Shown here: piece after piece, positions 1 to 9,138 of the stretch
Position numbering within the stretch: the first letter of the stretch is position 1
Layout of the letters: every line of letters starts with the position of its first letter
DNA from: Akkermansia muciniphila
Lineage (GTDB): Bacteria > Verrucomicrobiota > Verrucomicrobiia > Verrucomicrobiales > Akkermansiaceae
NCBI GenBank assembly: GCA_945879075.1
Contig: CAMCUY010000002.1
Location: 1 to 64,000, forward strand
Direction of reading: 5' to 3'
Length of the DNA stretch: 64,000 bases
Notes under the pieces: model-generated
Told to the model about the DNA's origin: nothing
The model's database searches: none
Seen by the model: only the letters and a program-made list of their open reading frames with translations
Program-made: the position numbers and the translations under genes

Positions 1-1
1 C

Positions 2-1255
2 GCCATCATCTGCGATCCCTCCAAGACCTTTCAGGAAATCGTCGGCTTCGGCGGCGCGCTCACCGAGTCCTCGGCCTGGGTCCTCGCGCAGTTGCCGCAG
101 GAGCAGCGGATGGAAATCCTCCGCCGCTACTACGACCCCAAGGAGGGCATCGGCTACACGCTCGCTCGCACTCATATCAATTCCTGCGACTTCTCGCTGA
201 ACATGTGGTCACTCGCTCCCACTCCCGGCGACTATGACCTGCACGATTTCACGCTCGATCCGATGCGCCGCTGGCTGATGCCGCTGATCCACGATACCCG
301 CAATGTCGCCGGAGCGGACCGCTTCAAATTGATGGCGTCCCCATGGAGCCCGCCTGCATGGATGAAAACCAACAACCGCATGGATGACGGCGGATCGCTA
401 CGCAACGAATACCGCCCAGCATGGGCAAATGTGTTTGTAAAGTTCGTACAAGCGATGGCCAAGGAGGAGAAAATCCCGATCTGGGCGCTGTCCATTCAAA
501 ACGAGGTCGATGCCCACCAGACCTGGGAATCCTGCAAATACACTCCCGAACAAGAGCGCGATTTCGTCCGGGATTTCCTCGGCCCAGCATTGCACGGCGC
601 CGGCCTCGCGGACGTGAAACTACTCACCCTCGATCACAACCGCGATCTGATCGAAAAATACGCCAACGCCCAACTCGGCGACCCCGCCACCGCCAAATAC
701 ATTTGGGGTATGGGCCTGCATTGGTATGTGAGTGATGACTACGCCTCCTCGGCACGCGTGCATGAAAAATTCCCGGACAAGCACATCCTTTTCACCGAGG
801 GCTGCGTCGAAGGTGCTCCCGGCAACATGGGAAAATGGGAAAACGGCGAACGCTACGTCCGCAACATCATAGGCGACTTCCGCAACTACGTCTGCGGCTT
901 CATCGATTGGAATATCGTGCTCGATCAGCGCGGCGGACCGAATCACGTCGGAAACTTCTGCGACGCCCCCGTCATCGTCGATACGAATACCAAGAAGGTC
1001 ACCTACGGTCCCTCGTTCTACTACCTCGGCCACTTCAGCAAGTTTGTCCAGCCCGGTGCCCGCCGGATTCATTCGGAAGGCGGCCCTCAGGGGATTCAGT
1101 CCATCGCATTCAGCAATCCGGATGGCACGCTGGCGATCATGGTGGTAAATCCAACCGAGCAAGCAGCTGGGTTCACACTCGGTGTCGCGGGAGATAGTGT
1201 GGCGTGCAAGATCCCCGCACGTGCCATCCAGACCTACTTTGAAGCCCGTCATTGA
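2..1255 (+). CDS. Glycoside hydrolase family 30 (glucosylceramidase-type), 5' end cut by window edge
   Basis: The frame is open from base 2, so the tracked start (a TTG at 92) is internal and the true N-terminus lies outside the window. The first residues contain GFGGALTES, the conserved opening of the GH30 barrel. The acid/base region is SIQNEVDAHQTWESC, followed by the usual YTPEQERDF helix; the nucleophile glutamate is in ILFTEGCVEG. The C-terminal ~70 residues look like the GH30 beta-sandwich. Family members are retaining glycosidases acting on glucosylceramide, beta-1,6-glucan or related beta-glycosides; the substrate cannot be told from sequence. A secreted location is likely but the signal peptide is not in view. 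A repeat-rich secreted protein follows 50 bp downstream on the same strand, and galM and sulfatase remnants come next, suggesting a former polysaccharide-degradation locus. Confidence 0.88.
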   Translation, partial: AIICDPSKTFQEIVGFGGALTESSAWVLAQLPQEQRMEILRRYYDPKEGIGYTLARTHINSCDFSLNMWSLAPTPGDYDLHDFTLDPMRRWLMPLIHDTRNVAGADRFKLMASPWSPPAWMKTNNRMDDGGSLRNEYRPAWANVFVKFVQAMAKEEKIPIWALSIQNEVDAHQTWESCKYTPEQERDFVRDFLGPALHGAGLADVKLLTLDHNRDLIEKYANAQLGDPATAKYIWGMGLHWYVSDDYASSARVHEKFPDKHILFTEGCVEGAPGNMGKWENGERYVRNIIGDFRNYVCGFIDWNIVLDQRGGPNHVGNFCDAPVIVDTNTKKVTYGPSFYYLGHFSKFVQPGARRIHSEGGPQGIQSIAFSNPDGTLAIMVVNPTEQAAGFTLGVAGDSVACKIPARAIQTYFEARH

Positions 1256-1305
1256 ATTAAAATCAACCAACCTAACAAACGTCGGAATCAAACCACCAAA
1301 AATCC

Positions 1306-3921
1306 ATGAAACCAAAATCAAACACCGCCACCCTCCGCAACTCCAGCTTCGGAGCGCCACTCATCACCGCCATCGTCCTCTCCTTCAGCGCGTCGCTCAG
1401 CCATGCGGATGACAACAATTGGACCGGGACCACCAGTTCGGACTGGAATGACGCAACCAACTGGTCGGAAGCCGGCGTGCCGGATACATTATTCGGCGAC
1501 AACGCGGTTGTCTCAACGGTCGCACCCAACATCGCGACGATCACCGCTGACATCATAACCTCACCCAATGATATCAACGTGACCGGAGGCGGACGAATCG
1601 ACCATCAAGCGGGTATCGCCGGCACTGCTGGCGGTGCCTGGATGTCCGTCGGTCAGGACAGCACGCAAAGCTTCTACAACCTCGCCGACACTTCGACCGC
1701 AGGCACTGGAATCAGCGGATATGCACAAGGCTCGGGAACTCTGAATGTAACCGGAAACCTCAACTTGGCCGCATGGGGTGGCAACCGCAAAGGGACCATG
1801 AACATCAACACGACGGGTGCCTTGAATGTCACTGGGACACTTCGCATCGGCAATGACGGCGGTTCCGTCGGCGTGATGAATTTGGAGTCGGGTGCAGTGA
1901 TCCTTTCGCACACGGTTACTGTTTGGGGAGCAGACGAGACCCACATTGGCCATGGTGGAGGCACCGCAACATTGAATATTGCAGGCGGCTCTCTGAGTGC
2001 ATCGAGGAATTTTCGCCTCGGGAATGATCGTGGAAACGGAACGATCAATATCTCAGCTGGTTCGCTTACCATCACGGGAACCGATGATGTCTTCATCGGT
2101 CGCGACAAGGGCACTGCTGTAGTCAATCAATCCGGCGGCGTGGTTGAATTCAACCACAACACCTTTATCGCCAATGGAAACAACCAGAGCGACCCAACCA
2201 CTGGAACTTACAATCTCAGCGCCGGCGCGCTCAATGTGAAGCGTGAGTTCGTGATCGGTCGCGAGGGTGCCAATGGCACGCACACCGGCACCCTGAACAT
2301 GACGGGCGGCACGATCACCAAGACCGGAGATGAGAAGATGATCGTCGGTCACAACAATGCCAAAGGCTTCGTCGTGCACAGCGGTGGAACGATCAACGTA
2401 AATAACAACGAGTTGTTTATCGGTAACGAGAACGCTGGTGCCCAGGGAACCTATACCTTGAGTGGCACAGGGGCGCTCAATGTGGCGAACGAACTTGTTG
2501 TCGGTCGTGAGAGCGGCACAGGCACTCTGAATGTCAACGGCGGCACGCTCACCACCTCCGGCAACGGCAACATGTATATCGGACGCCGAAACGGCACAGG
2601 AACCCTGAACCAGACGGCTGGTGTGATCAGTGTGAACCGCGAGTTCGGTGTGGGAACGCGTGACGACAATAAGATCGGCACCGGTACCTACAACCTGAGC
2701 GACACAGGTGTTATCACCGTGGCGAACAATCTTTTCGTCGGGAAAGAACAGGGGTCTTCGGGGGATTTGAACATGACGGGCGGAACCATGAGCACGAGTG
2801 ACAAACTGATGATCGGACACAACCAGGCCACCGGTGTGGTGACACAGAGTGGTGGCACCGTGAATGTGCAAAACGAGGTCTTTGTAGGCAACGAGAACAA
2901 CGTCTCATCGGTCGCCCCATCGGTGGGCACCTACACGATCAGCGCCTCGGCCGCTCTGATTGTAGGCAACCAAATCATCGTGGGTCGTGACAATGGCACG
3001 GGCACCCTCAACCTCAATGGTGGCACTGTCACGACAAAGTGGATCGAGGGCGGCAGCGGCAGTGCGACGGTCAACTTCAACGGCGGCCTCATCAAGGCCA
3101 AGGAAAACCAGGGATCCATCATCAGGGATCTGGACGTGGCGAATGTGCAAAGCGGCGGACTCAAGATTGACAGCAACGGCTTCAATGTCAGCACGAGCCA
3201 GATTCTCACCGGAACCGGCGGTCTGGAGAAATCGGGGGCGGGTCAACTCACCTTGAGTGGCGCCAATACCTATGCAGGAACCACGACGGTTGCCGCAGGG
3301 GCATTGCGGATCGAGAAAACCGGGCTGAATGCCATTGTCAATGCCGCCGCTGACACCTTGGTTGCTGAGTTCACCGTGCAGCCTGCTGCTGGAGATTATC
3401 CAATCCTCCCTGGACCTCTTGCGGGTTCCCAGACTTTCAGCGCCAACGGTTTGGGGGCAAATCAGCAGGCCACATTCGATAATCAGACCAGCACCGTGAC
3501 GGTAACCAATACCGTAACAGACCCGTTCGTGACCTGGATCGATGGCTACACCCCGAATGCCCTGCTGCCGGATGAAGCGTCCAAACTTCCCGGTGCGGAT
3601 CCTGACGGCGATGGCATCACCAATCTAATGGAATTCGTACTCAGCGGCAGCCCAGTCGTTTCCTCGCAGTCCATCCTGCCGACGCAGGCGACTGTGGGCA
3701 CGGACCTAGTTCTCAGCTACACCCGCAGCGATGAGTCCGAAGCCGACACCACCCAGGTCGGCCAATGGAGCACCGACCTCTCGACTTGGACGAATGTTAC
3801 ACCCGTACTCGTCAATGAAAACGGTGCGTCTGCCGACGACATGACAATCTCCGTACCCAGGAGTAATGCGGTGAATGGCAAGATGTTCCTTCGCTTGAGC
3901 GTGGGAACGCCCACCCCCTGA
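1306..3921 (+). CDS. Secreted autotransporter-type beta-strand repeat protein
   Basis: The protein has 871 residues. Residues 1-35 form a signal peptide (basic start, hydrophobic stretch, SLSHADD cleavage region). Residues ~40-600 are Gly/Thr/Asn-rich repeats of about 40-50 residues of the kind GTGTLNVNGGTLTTSGNGN, alternating with NLFVGKEQG-like strands, as expected of a parallel beta-helix. Around residues 630-660, LTLSGANTYAGTTTVAAGAL matches the autotransporter-associated beta-strand repeat (TIGR02601 type). The C-terminal ~150 residues carry DPDGDGITNLMEFVLSG and a short beta domain ending FLRLSVGTPTP, common at the ends of verrucomicrobial exported proteins. No outer-membrane beta-barrel and no clear PEP-CTERM anchor is visible, so the export or anchoring route is unknown. 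Probable role is a surface adhesin or matrix protein; partner and ligand are unknown. Confidence 0.85.
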   Translation: MKPKSNTATLRNSSFGAPLITAIVLSFSASLSHADDNNWTGTTSSDWNDATNWSEAGVPDTLFGDNAVVSTVAPNIATITADIITSPNDINVTGGGRIDHQAGIAGTAGGAWMSVGQDSTQSFYNLADTSTAGTGISGYAQGSGTLNVTGNLNLAAWGGNRKGTMNINTTGALNVTGTLRIGNDGGSVGVMNLESGAVILSHTVTVWGADETHIGHGGGTATLNIAGGSLSASRNFRLGNDRGNGTINISAGSLTITGTDDVFIGRDKGTAVVNQSGGVVEFNHNTFIANGNNQSDPTTGTYNLSAGALNVKREFVIGREGANGTHTGTLNMTGGTITKTGDEKMIVGHNNAKGFVVHSGGTINVNNNELFIGNENAGAQGTYTLSGTGALNVANELVVGRESGTGTLNVNGGTLTTSGNGNMYIGRRNGTGTLNQTAGVISVNREFGVGTRDDNKIGTGTYNLSDTGVITVANNLFVGKEQGSSGDLNMTGGTMSTSDKLMIGHNQATGVVTQSGGTVNVQNEVFVGNENNVSSVAPSVGTYTISASAALIVGNQIIVGRDNGTGTLNLNGGTVTTKWIEGGSGSATVNFNGGLIKAKENQGSIIRDLDVANVQSGGLKIDSNGFNVSTSQILTGTGGLEKSGAGQLTLSGANTYAGTTTVAAGALRIEKTGLNAIVNAAADTLVAEFTVQPAAGDYPILPGPLAGSQTFSANGLGANQQATFDNQTSTVTVTNTVTDPFVTWIDGYTPNALLPDEASKLPGADPDGDGITNLMEFVLSGSPVVSSQSILPTQATVGTDLVLSYTRSDESEADTTQVGQWSTDLSTWTNVTPVLVNENGASADDMTISVPRSNAVNGKMFLRLSVGTPTP

Positions 3922-3946
3922 TCTCCCCGATCTGGGTTGCAATCAA

Positions 3947-4495
3947 CTAACATTCTAAAATCCTCAGGGGGCCGAAGGATTCCCGGAAGCCCCTAACCAT
4001 CCGCGCTTCCCGTCGGCCGTCTTTCGTCCCGGCGAGACCTACACCCACACGATGATCCATAAATTCTCGGCGGAGTAACTTCGTCGCCTGCTGTTCGAAT
4101 TGTAGAAACCTCACCAGCTTGGACACTCCGGACTCACCGCTCGCAACGCATTTCTTTTCCGCCAGGGGCAGACGGCCCGGCGCAATAATCGGACCTTGCA
4201 GATAATTCACAACGTAGATCTGCAGGCTCGACCGCCAATGATAGCGCCCGGTAAGCAACGTGTAGCGGGTGGGCGAGCAGACGCCGCTCGAGGTATGCGC
4301 GTCGGTGAAACGCATGCCCTGCGAGGCCAGCATGTCGATGTTCGGGGTGGGGATCTTTCCCCGCTCCGGATTGTAACATTTCACATCCCCATAGCCGAGG
4401 TCGTCGGCCAGGATGATGATGATGTTGGGCTTTGATCCGGCCAGGGCATGGCTGCACCACCCGGTGAGGAGCATCAAGCGGATGGCGGATTTCAT
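3947..4495 (-). pseudogene. Arylsulfatase, N-terminal remnant
   Basis: The better start is the internal Met at 4495, which gives a signal peptide ([20 protein letters not shown]) followed at once by [17 protein letters not shown], the metal-binding opening of family S1 sulfatases. The formylglycine motif [13 protein letters not shown] is intact. Similarity ends at about [15 protein letters not shown] (near base 4150), after roughly 115 residues of an expected ~450-500; the remaining codons run antisense through the galM scrap. All later metal and substrate residues are missing, so it cannot be active. A secreted formylglycine-generating enzyme is present at 53-54 kb. Calling it a pseudogene is secure; when it was lost is not known. 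Confidence 0.82.
3962..4078 (+). pseudogene. Aldose 1-epimerase C-terminal remnant
   Basis: Reading from about 3962 to the TAA at 4076-4078 gives a tail containing [19 protein letters not shown] and then [11 protein letters not shown], which closely resembles the last ~35 residues of aldose 1-epimerase (galactose mutarotase). There is no start codon and none of the upstream ~300 residues, including the catalytic His/Glu regions, so this is a 3' scrap of a lost galM. It lies directly after the repeat-protein gene on the same strand and is antisense to the read-through tail of the sulfatase remnant. Too short for the ORF track. Confidence 0.7.
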
Positions 4496-4695
4496 GGGCG
4501 GGATGCTTCGCAGGGCCAGGCGGTATTTCATAGAAGATTCATCTGACGGGGTTACTTGGATTCTGGATTCTGGATTCGGAGCGGGGTGCGGGCTTTTACG
4601 GACAAATCTTTACACTACCTTTCTCCGGATTTGCAAGGTCACGGGCTGCTGTCAGCGGCCCTGTTTTTTTGCGCTGCTAAGCTTAGGGAATGAAT

Positions 4696-4738
4696 CCGAC
4701 TGTCTCAGCCGGATTCCTCTTCCAACTGGAACAGTCGG
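4696..4738. repeat. Intergenic palindrome of the CCGACTGTCTCAG family
   Basis: CCGACTGTCTCAGCCGG folds as a 7-bp arm (one mismatch) around a TCT loop, and the outer CCGACTGT also pairs with ACAGTCGG 27 bases downstream. Related copies lie at 11050, 14135 and 42908. It sits just beyond the terminator of the SNF2 gene. Confidence 0.55.
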
Positions 4739-4752
4739 GACAGCATCCACAA

Positions 4753-4784
4753 AAAAAGCCCGGCCGTGTCTGGCCGGGCTTTCT
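4753..4784 (-). terminator. Rho-independent terminator of the SNF2 gene
   Basis: AAAGCCCGGCC pairs with GGCCGGGCTTT around a 6-base loop; on the minus strand the stem is followed by a run of seven T. It begins about 20 bases after the stop of the SNF2 helicase gene. Confidence 0.85.
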
Positions 4785-4802
4785 TGTGGCGGGAAGCCGG
4801 GA

Positions 4803-7800
4803 TTATTTGATCTCGTCTTCCTCGTCGATGGTGTGCGTGAGGATGAACTGCAGGTCGTCGAGACCGAGGTTCGAGGCGAAGCCTTCGTCGCCGAGCACGT
4901 TGGTGACGAGCTGGGTTTTCTGGTGCTGAAGGATGCGGATCTTCTCCTCGACGGTGTCGCGGGTGAGCAGACGATAGGCGATGACCTTGTTCTTCTGGCC
5001 GATCCGGTGGGTTCGGTCGATGGCTTGGTTTTCGACGGCCGGGTTCCACCATGGATCGTAAAGAATGACATACGACGCCGAGGTGAGGTTAAGGCCGGCG
5101 CCACCCGCCTTGAGCGAGAGCATGAAGACGGAGGGATCCTTGGTGGTCTGGAATTTCTCGATCTCGCCCTTCCGGTCCTTGGTCTGACCGGTGAGGTAGT
5201 TGTAGGGGCGGTTGTTGAGTTCGAGGCGCGCCTTGATGAGGTCGAGCATGGAAACGAACTGGGAGAAAACGAGGACCTTGTGGCCTTCCTCGTGGAGCTG
5301 GTCCAACAGATAGAACAGCGATTCCATTTTCGCGGATTCCTCCTTGAGATACTTGGGATCGATGAGGCCGGGGTGGCAGCAGATTTGCCGCAGGCGCATG
5401 AGACCTTGGAGGATGGCGAAGGAGTTTTTCTTGACCGCCTCGTCGGAATCAAGTCCGAGCAGTGCCTTCTGGATGCGCTTGAGTTCGTTTTTATAGAGCT
5501 CGATCTGGATGCCTTCCATTTTCGAGTAAACCTCTTCTTCGGTCCGCGGCGGAAGGTCCTGGGCGACCTGCAGCTTGGTGCGGCGGAGGAGGAACGGACG
5601 CAGGCGGGAGGCGAGGCGGCTCTGGCTGAGCGGGTCCTTGCGCTTGTCGAAGCGTTTCTTGAAATAGGCGCGGCTGCCGAGCACGCCGGGCATGGCGAAG
5701 GCCATGAGCGACCACATGTCGAGCAGGCGGTTTTCGATCGGCGTCCCGGTGAGGACCAGGCGGTTTTGGGAGTCCAGCTCGCGGGCGCACTTGGCGGCCT
5801 TGGAGTCCGGATTCTTGATCTGCTGGCCTTCGTCAAGGATGGTGGTGAGCCACTTGATGCCGTTGAGTTCCTCGCCGCAGACGCGGAGCTGGGCGTAGTT
5901 GAGGACGAGGATGTCGATGTTGTTCTGGATGTGCGGAACATCGATGTCGTCGCGGTTCTTGAGAATCTTGACCTTGAGCTGCGGGGTGAATTTGCCGGCC
6001 TCGCTGTACCAGACGTCCAAGACGGACTTGGGACAGACGACGAGTGCCGGTTTTTTCATGCCGCCGGTCTTGCGGTGTTCCTCGAACAACCAGAGCAGAT
6101 AGGTGAGCGACTGGATGGTTTTTCCGAGTCCCATGTCGTCGGCGAGGATGCCGCCGAAATTGTTGACGCAGAGGTAGGCGAGGAACTTGAAGCCATCCAC
6201 CTGATAGGGGCGGAGGGTGGCGTTGAGGCCGTCAGGGAGGTCCGGGTTGACCTCGAGCTGGATGTCGTTGGCGCGGTTCTTGATGCGCTCCCAGGCTTTC
6301 GGATCGAAGACCTCGGCGGCCTTGGGATCGGATAGCTGCAGGGCGTGCATGCGGTGGGTCTCGCCGGAGAGGTCGAAGGGATCGAGTCCGAGGCGGGTGA
6401 CGGCTTCGCGCTGATCGGCGTCGAGTTTGATTTCCAAACGCATCCACGTGCCGTCGTCCATCCGGACGTAGCCACCGCGGGCGGCGACGAGTTGGCGGAT
6501 CTGGACTTTGGAAAGATTGGCGCCCTGCACGTCGATGACGATGCGGAGGTCGAACCAGTCGATGTCCTGGCCGACGACCTCGAAGCGCACGGCGGCGGTG
6601 ACGGGATCGGCGAGGATGGACTTGAGGCGGAGGTCGATGTCGAGCTCGATGTTCTCGGGCATCGCCTTGATCCATTCCGCGAATTTCTCGGGGAACTGCT
6701 TGGTGATGCGGGATTTGAAGGAGAGCAGCTTTTCGTCGTAGCTGAGGCCCATTTCGTCGAGGATGGAGGGGACCGGATAGAGGTCCTCGCGGGCGAAACG
6801 CAGGAGTTGTTTGCCTTTGACCGGTTGTTGTTCGGCGAGTTCCCAGCCTTCCTTGACGAGGCGCTCGGTGCGGCGGCCCTTGGTCTCGATGGCGGTGACG
6901 TCGATGACGAGGTGCTCGGTCTCGGCGGCGGTGAGGCCGGCGATGAGCTTCATTTCGAACTTCGGCTTGAGCTCGAGATCGATGACGCGCTTCTTGAGCG
7001 ACTCGGGCAGGGCGGCACCGATTTTACGGAGGAACTCGACCCCTTCGAGCGAGTCGATGACGCGGACCGGAATCAGATAGCGCGGCATGACGTCGGTTTC
7101 TTCGAGCCAGCGTGGCGGGCCGGGGAAGACGGTTTCGTCGGATTGATAGAGTTCCTTGCGGCCGGGCAGGAGGCGGACCGAGTGGGAGACGTTCTCGCCG
7201 GAGGCGGTGACGAGCTGGAGGGCGAAGCTTTTCGGATCGAAAGGCTCGTCCTCACAAACCCAGGAGAGTGGGTCTTCGGAGACTTTGAATTCCCGTTCGT
7301 CGAGGTTGACGATGTAGCCGCTGAGGGCGGGCTGGCGGAAAACGCGGTTCATGAACCGGCAGGATTCCTCCTGGTCGAAGTCGAGGGTGGTGTCGCCGTA
7401 TTTGCGGAAGAAGGCGAGGTAGTGCTCCCACAGTGTCTGGCTGGAAGCGTCCATCAGCAGCGCGGCTTCATGGTGGAGATTGACGTAATTCTCGATGTCG
7501 TTCTTTTCGCGAAGCTGGATCCAGACGCCGGCTTTCGCTTCTTTCACTTCGAGGCGGGCCTCGTTGATGGTGGCGACCAAGCGGAAACCAACAGTGAGCG
7601 GCGCCTCCTGTGGCGGGCGTTCGTTGACTTGCTCGATGCGCTCATACCAGGATGCGACTTCGCGCTCTTGCTCCCAGTCCGCCATTTTTTTCTGCACGTG
7701 ACCGAGATCGGTGATCACGCTCATGAACTCGGGGTAGGGGAGTTTCTTTTTGTAGAAGGCGTAGGCGATGTAGTTCCAGAACTCGAGGATGTCGCCCGGC

Positions 7801-8300
7801 GGGATGGGCCAGAGTTCGAGCGGCTCGTAAGTGGTGATTTCCCAACGCGGGGTGATCCGCACCATGTCGTGGTCGTGGAGTTCGCCCTCGATCACGTAGC
7901 GACGGTAGCGTTTTTCGATCTTGGTGACGAAATCCGCCTCCTTGTCGTCGAGCTCGCGGCCGAGTTTTTCCTCGATGATGTCGAGCACCGGCGTGTCGTC
8001 GAACTCGTTCGGCGATTCCGGGAGGTCCTCGCCGCGGTGCATGCGCTCCATCATGGTGGCATACTGGCAGGCCCCGGCGATCAGCTCGTTTTCGGCGGTG
8101 CAGGAGCCGAACCAGCGGTTGCCTTGGAGGCGGAGGCTGGTGCGGAAAGTGCCGGTTTCGTCCTCGACGCGACCTTGGATGAAGAGGTGGTTTCCGAAAA
8201 TCTGGGTGACGGCACCGTCCTTTTGCAGCATTTCCCCGCGCTTTCGGGCATCCTCTGGAAAACTGTTGAGGAAATTAAGGGTCGCTCTGTCTGGATTCAT
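4803..8300 (-). CDS. SNF2-family DEAD/DEAH-box helicase (1165 aa)
   Basis: An ATP-dependent DNA translocase of the bacterial SNF2/RapA-like group. Residues ~1-130 include a degenerate SWIM-like zinc motif (WFGSCTAENELIAGACQYA). Residues ~130-690 are a long region without a recognised domain. The SNF2 ATPase core starts at YQVDGFKFLAYL, with Walker A in LADDMGLGKT (about residue 722) and motif II as DEGQQIKNP (about 823). The second RecA lobe holds GHKVLVFSQF (~1010) and ends with DRTHRIGQKNKVIAYRLL. All helicase motifs are present, so it should be active. The exact role (repair, transcription recycling, stress) is not inferable. It appears monocistronic with its own terminator. Two ~650-codon plus-strand ORFs over it are antisense shadows. 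Confidence 0.93.
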   Translation of the reverse strand: MNPDRATLNFLNSFPEDARKRGEMLQKDGAVTQIFGNHLFIQGRVEDETGTFRTSLRLQGNRWFGSCTAENELIAGACQYATMMERMHRGEDLPESPNEFDDTPVLDIIEEKLGRELDDKEADFVTKIEKRYRRYVIEGELHDHDMVRITPRWEITTYEPLELWPIPPGDILEFWNYIAYAFYKKKLPYPEFMSVITDLGHVQKKMADWEQEREVASWYERIEQVNERPPQEAPLTVGFRLVATINEARLEVKEAKAGVWIQLREKNDIENYVNLHHEAALLMDASSQTLWEHYLAFFRKYGDTTLDFDQEESCRFMNRVFRQPALSGYIVNLDEREFKVSEDPLSWVCEDEPFDPKSFALQLVTASGENVSHSVRLLPGRKELYQSDETVFPGPPRWLEETDVMPRYLIPVRVIDSLEGVEFLRKIGAALPESLKKRVIDLELKPKFEMKLIAGLTAAETEHLVIDVTAIETKGRRTERLVKEGWELAEQQPVKGKQLLRFAREDLYPVPSILDEMGLSYDEKLLSFKSRITKQFPEKFAEWIKAMPENIELDIDLRLKSILADPVTAAVRFEVVGQDIDWFDLRIVIDVQGANLSKVQIRQLVAARGGYVRMDDGTWMRLEIKLDADQREAVTRLGLDPFDLSGETHRMHALQLSDPKAAEVFDPKAWERIKNRANDIQLEVNPDLPDGLNATLRPYQVDGFKFLAYLCVNNFGGILADDMGLGKTIQSLTYLLWLFEEHRKTGGMKKPALVVCPKSVLDVWYSEAGKFTPQLKVKILKNRDDIDVPHIQNNIDILVLNYAQLRVCGEELNGIKWLTTILDEGQQIKNPDSKAAKCARELDSQNRLVLTGTPIENRLLDMWSLMAFAMPGVLGSRAYFKKRFDKRKDPLSQSRLASRLRPFLLRRTKLQVAQDLPPRTEEEVYSKMEGIQIELYKNELKRIQKALLGLDSDEAVKKNSFAILQGLMRLRQICCHPGLIDPKYLKEESAKMESLFYLLDQLHEEGHKVLVFSQFVSMLDLIKARLELNNRPYNYLTGQTKDRKGEIEKFQTTKDPSVFMLSLKAGGAGLNLTSASYVILYDPWWNPAVENQAIDRTHRIGQKNKVIAYRLLTRDTVEEKIRILQHQKTQLVTNVLGDEGFASNLGLDDLQFILTHTIDEEDEIK

Positions 8301-8503
8301 CTCGTGTGAAGTTGGAAAATGGCCCGGAACTCACCGCGCAAAGCAACTTGCCACGCCACGCAACGCCGGGCTGCGAGGGTAATCCATAAAAACGGGGGGA
8401 CGCAATAAAAACCTTATAACCGCAATTTCTTTGCCTCATAAGCGATTGAAATAGCCGCTCAGGGAGAATTCTGCGGATAGAAGCTGCGGAATTGCCGCGG
8501 CGG

Positions 8504-9025
8504 TCATGGCCTCCTGAAGACCGCCCGGAAGCTGATGCCGAGCCCGCCCAATACGAACAGCGCAGGGAACCAGATCGAATAGCCCGGCGCGAGCGAATCC
8601 GGTTTCAAGACCGCGAAATCAGAGTTCGCCGGATCGACCCGGCAAGTCGTCATTTTCCCTACCGGGTATTGCGAGACCCGCTGGTCCGCCAGCTCGCGCT
8701 TCGAGGACCAAGGGCTGCCGCGCAGGGTCAAATGGTCGCCGGTGCGGGCCACGCCCTGCCATTCATAGCCGAAACTCAGATCCTGACGGAATTCCGCGGG
8801 CGAGTTTTCATCATGCCGCCTTTCCTCCACTTCCGAGGTGATGATCACGCAAGCGACTTCCGGCCAGCTCCGCATTTCACGCGCTCGGAGGAAACTCCGC
8901 GCCATCAGCCAGATGAACAGCCCGCCGAGCAGGGCGATCACCAAGCCGAGGCACCCCAAATACCAACGTCCCGCGCGGCTGTTTGGGGCGGGGGGCTTGG
9001 TGGATCGAGAGGAATCGTGTGTCAC
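8504..9025 (-). CDS. DUF3592-type membrane protein
   Basis: The protein has 173 residues and two membrane segments, roughly 22-45 (YLGCLGLVIALLGGLFIW) and 150-167 (IWFPALFVLGGLGISF). They bracket an extracytoplasmic domain that starts with RSWPEVACVIITSEVEE and includes FGYEWQGVARTGDHL and VGKMTTCRVDPANS. This layout and the wording W-P-x-V-x-G/C-x-I plus V-x-Y-x-P/D-P are those of DUF3592. Function is unknown for the family. It stands alone, divergent from the subtilase downstream, with about 110 bp between the two starts that would contain both promoters. Confidence 0.75.
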   Translation of the reverse strand: MTHDSSRSTKPPAPNSRAGRWYLGCLGLVIALLGGLFIWLMARSFLRAREMRSWPEVACVIITSEVEERRHDENSPAEFRQDLSFGYEWQGVARTGDHLTLRGSPWSSKRELADQRVSQYPVGKMTTCRVDPANSDFAVLKPDSLAPGYSIWFPALFVLGGLGISFRAVFRRP

Positions 9026-9138
9026 GCCCGAAGCTATGCGGCAGATGCCGCCGGGATGCCACCCGAAATCTTTCGCAGCCGCGTTCGTCGTGGGAAATTT
9101 TTCCTGCCGTTTTGCGCATTTTCGGGTTTATGTAGGCC

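Noticed and set aside
1900-3250. CRISPR-like spacing of similar words
   Set aside because: The repeats are in-frame codons of the beta-helix protein (Gly-Thr-Leu-Asn units), not palindromic repeats with unique spacers.
4558-4581. Short tandem ATTCTGG copies before the SNF2 region
   Set aside because: Only about three 7-bp units; too small to suggest a CRISPR or functional repeat array.
4413-8309. Two plus-strand ORFs of 640 and 654 codons (4413-6335, 6345-8309)
   Set aside because: Both are antisense to the SNF2 helicase gene, rich in Glu/Asp/Val/Leu/Gly as expected of shadows in high-GC DNA, with no family motifs.
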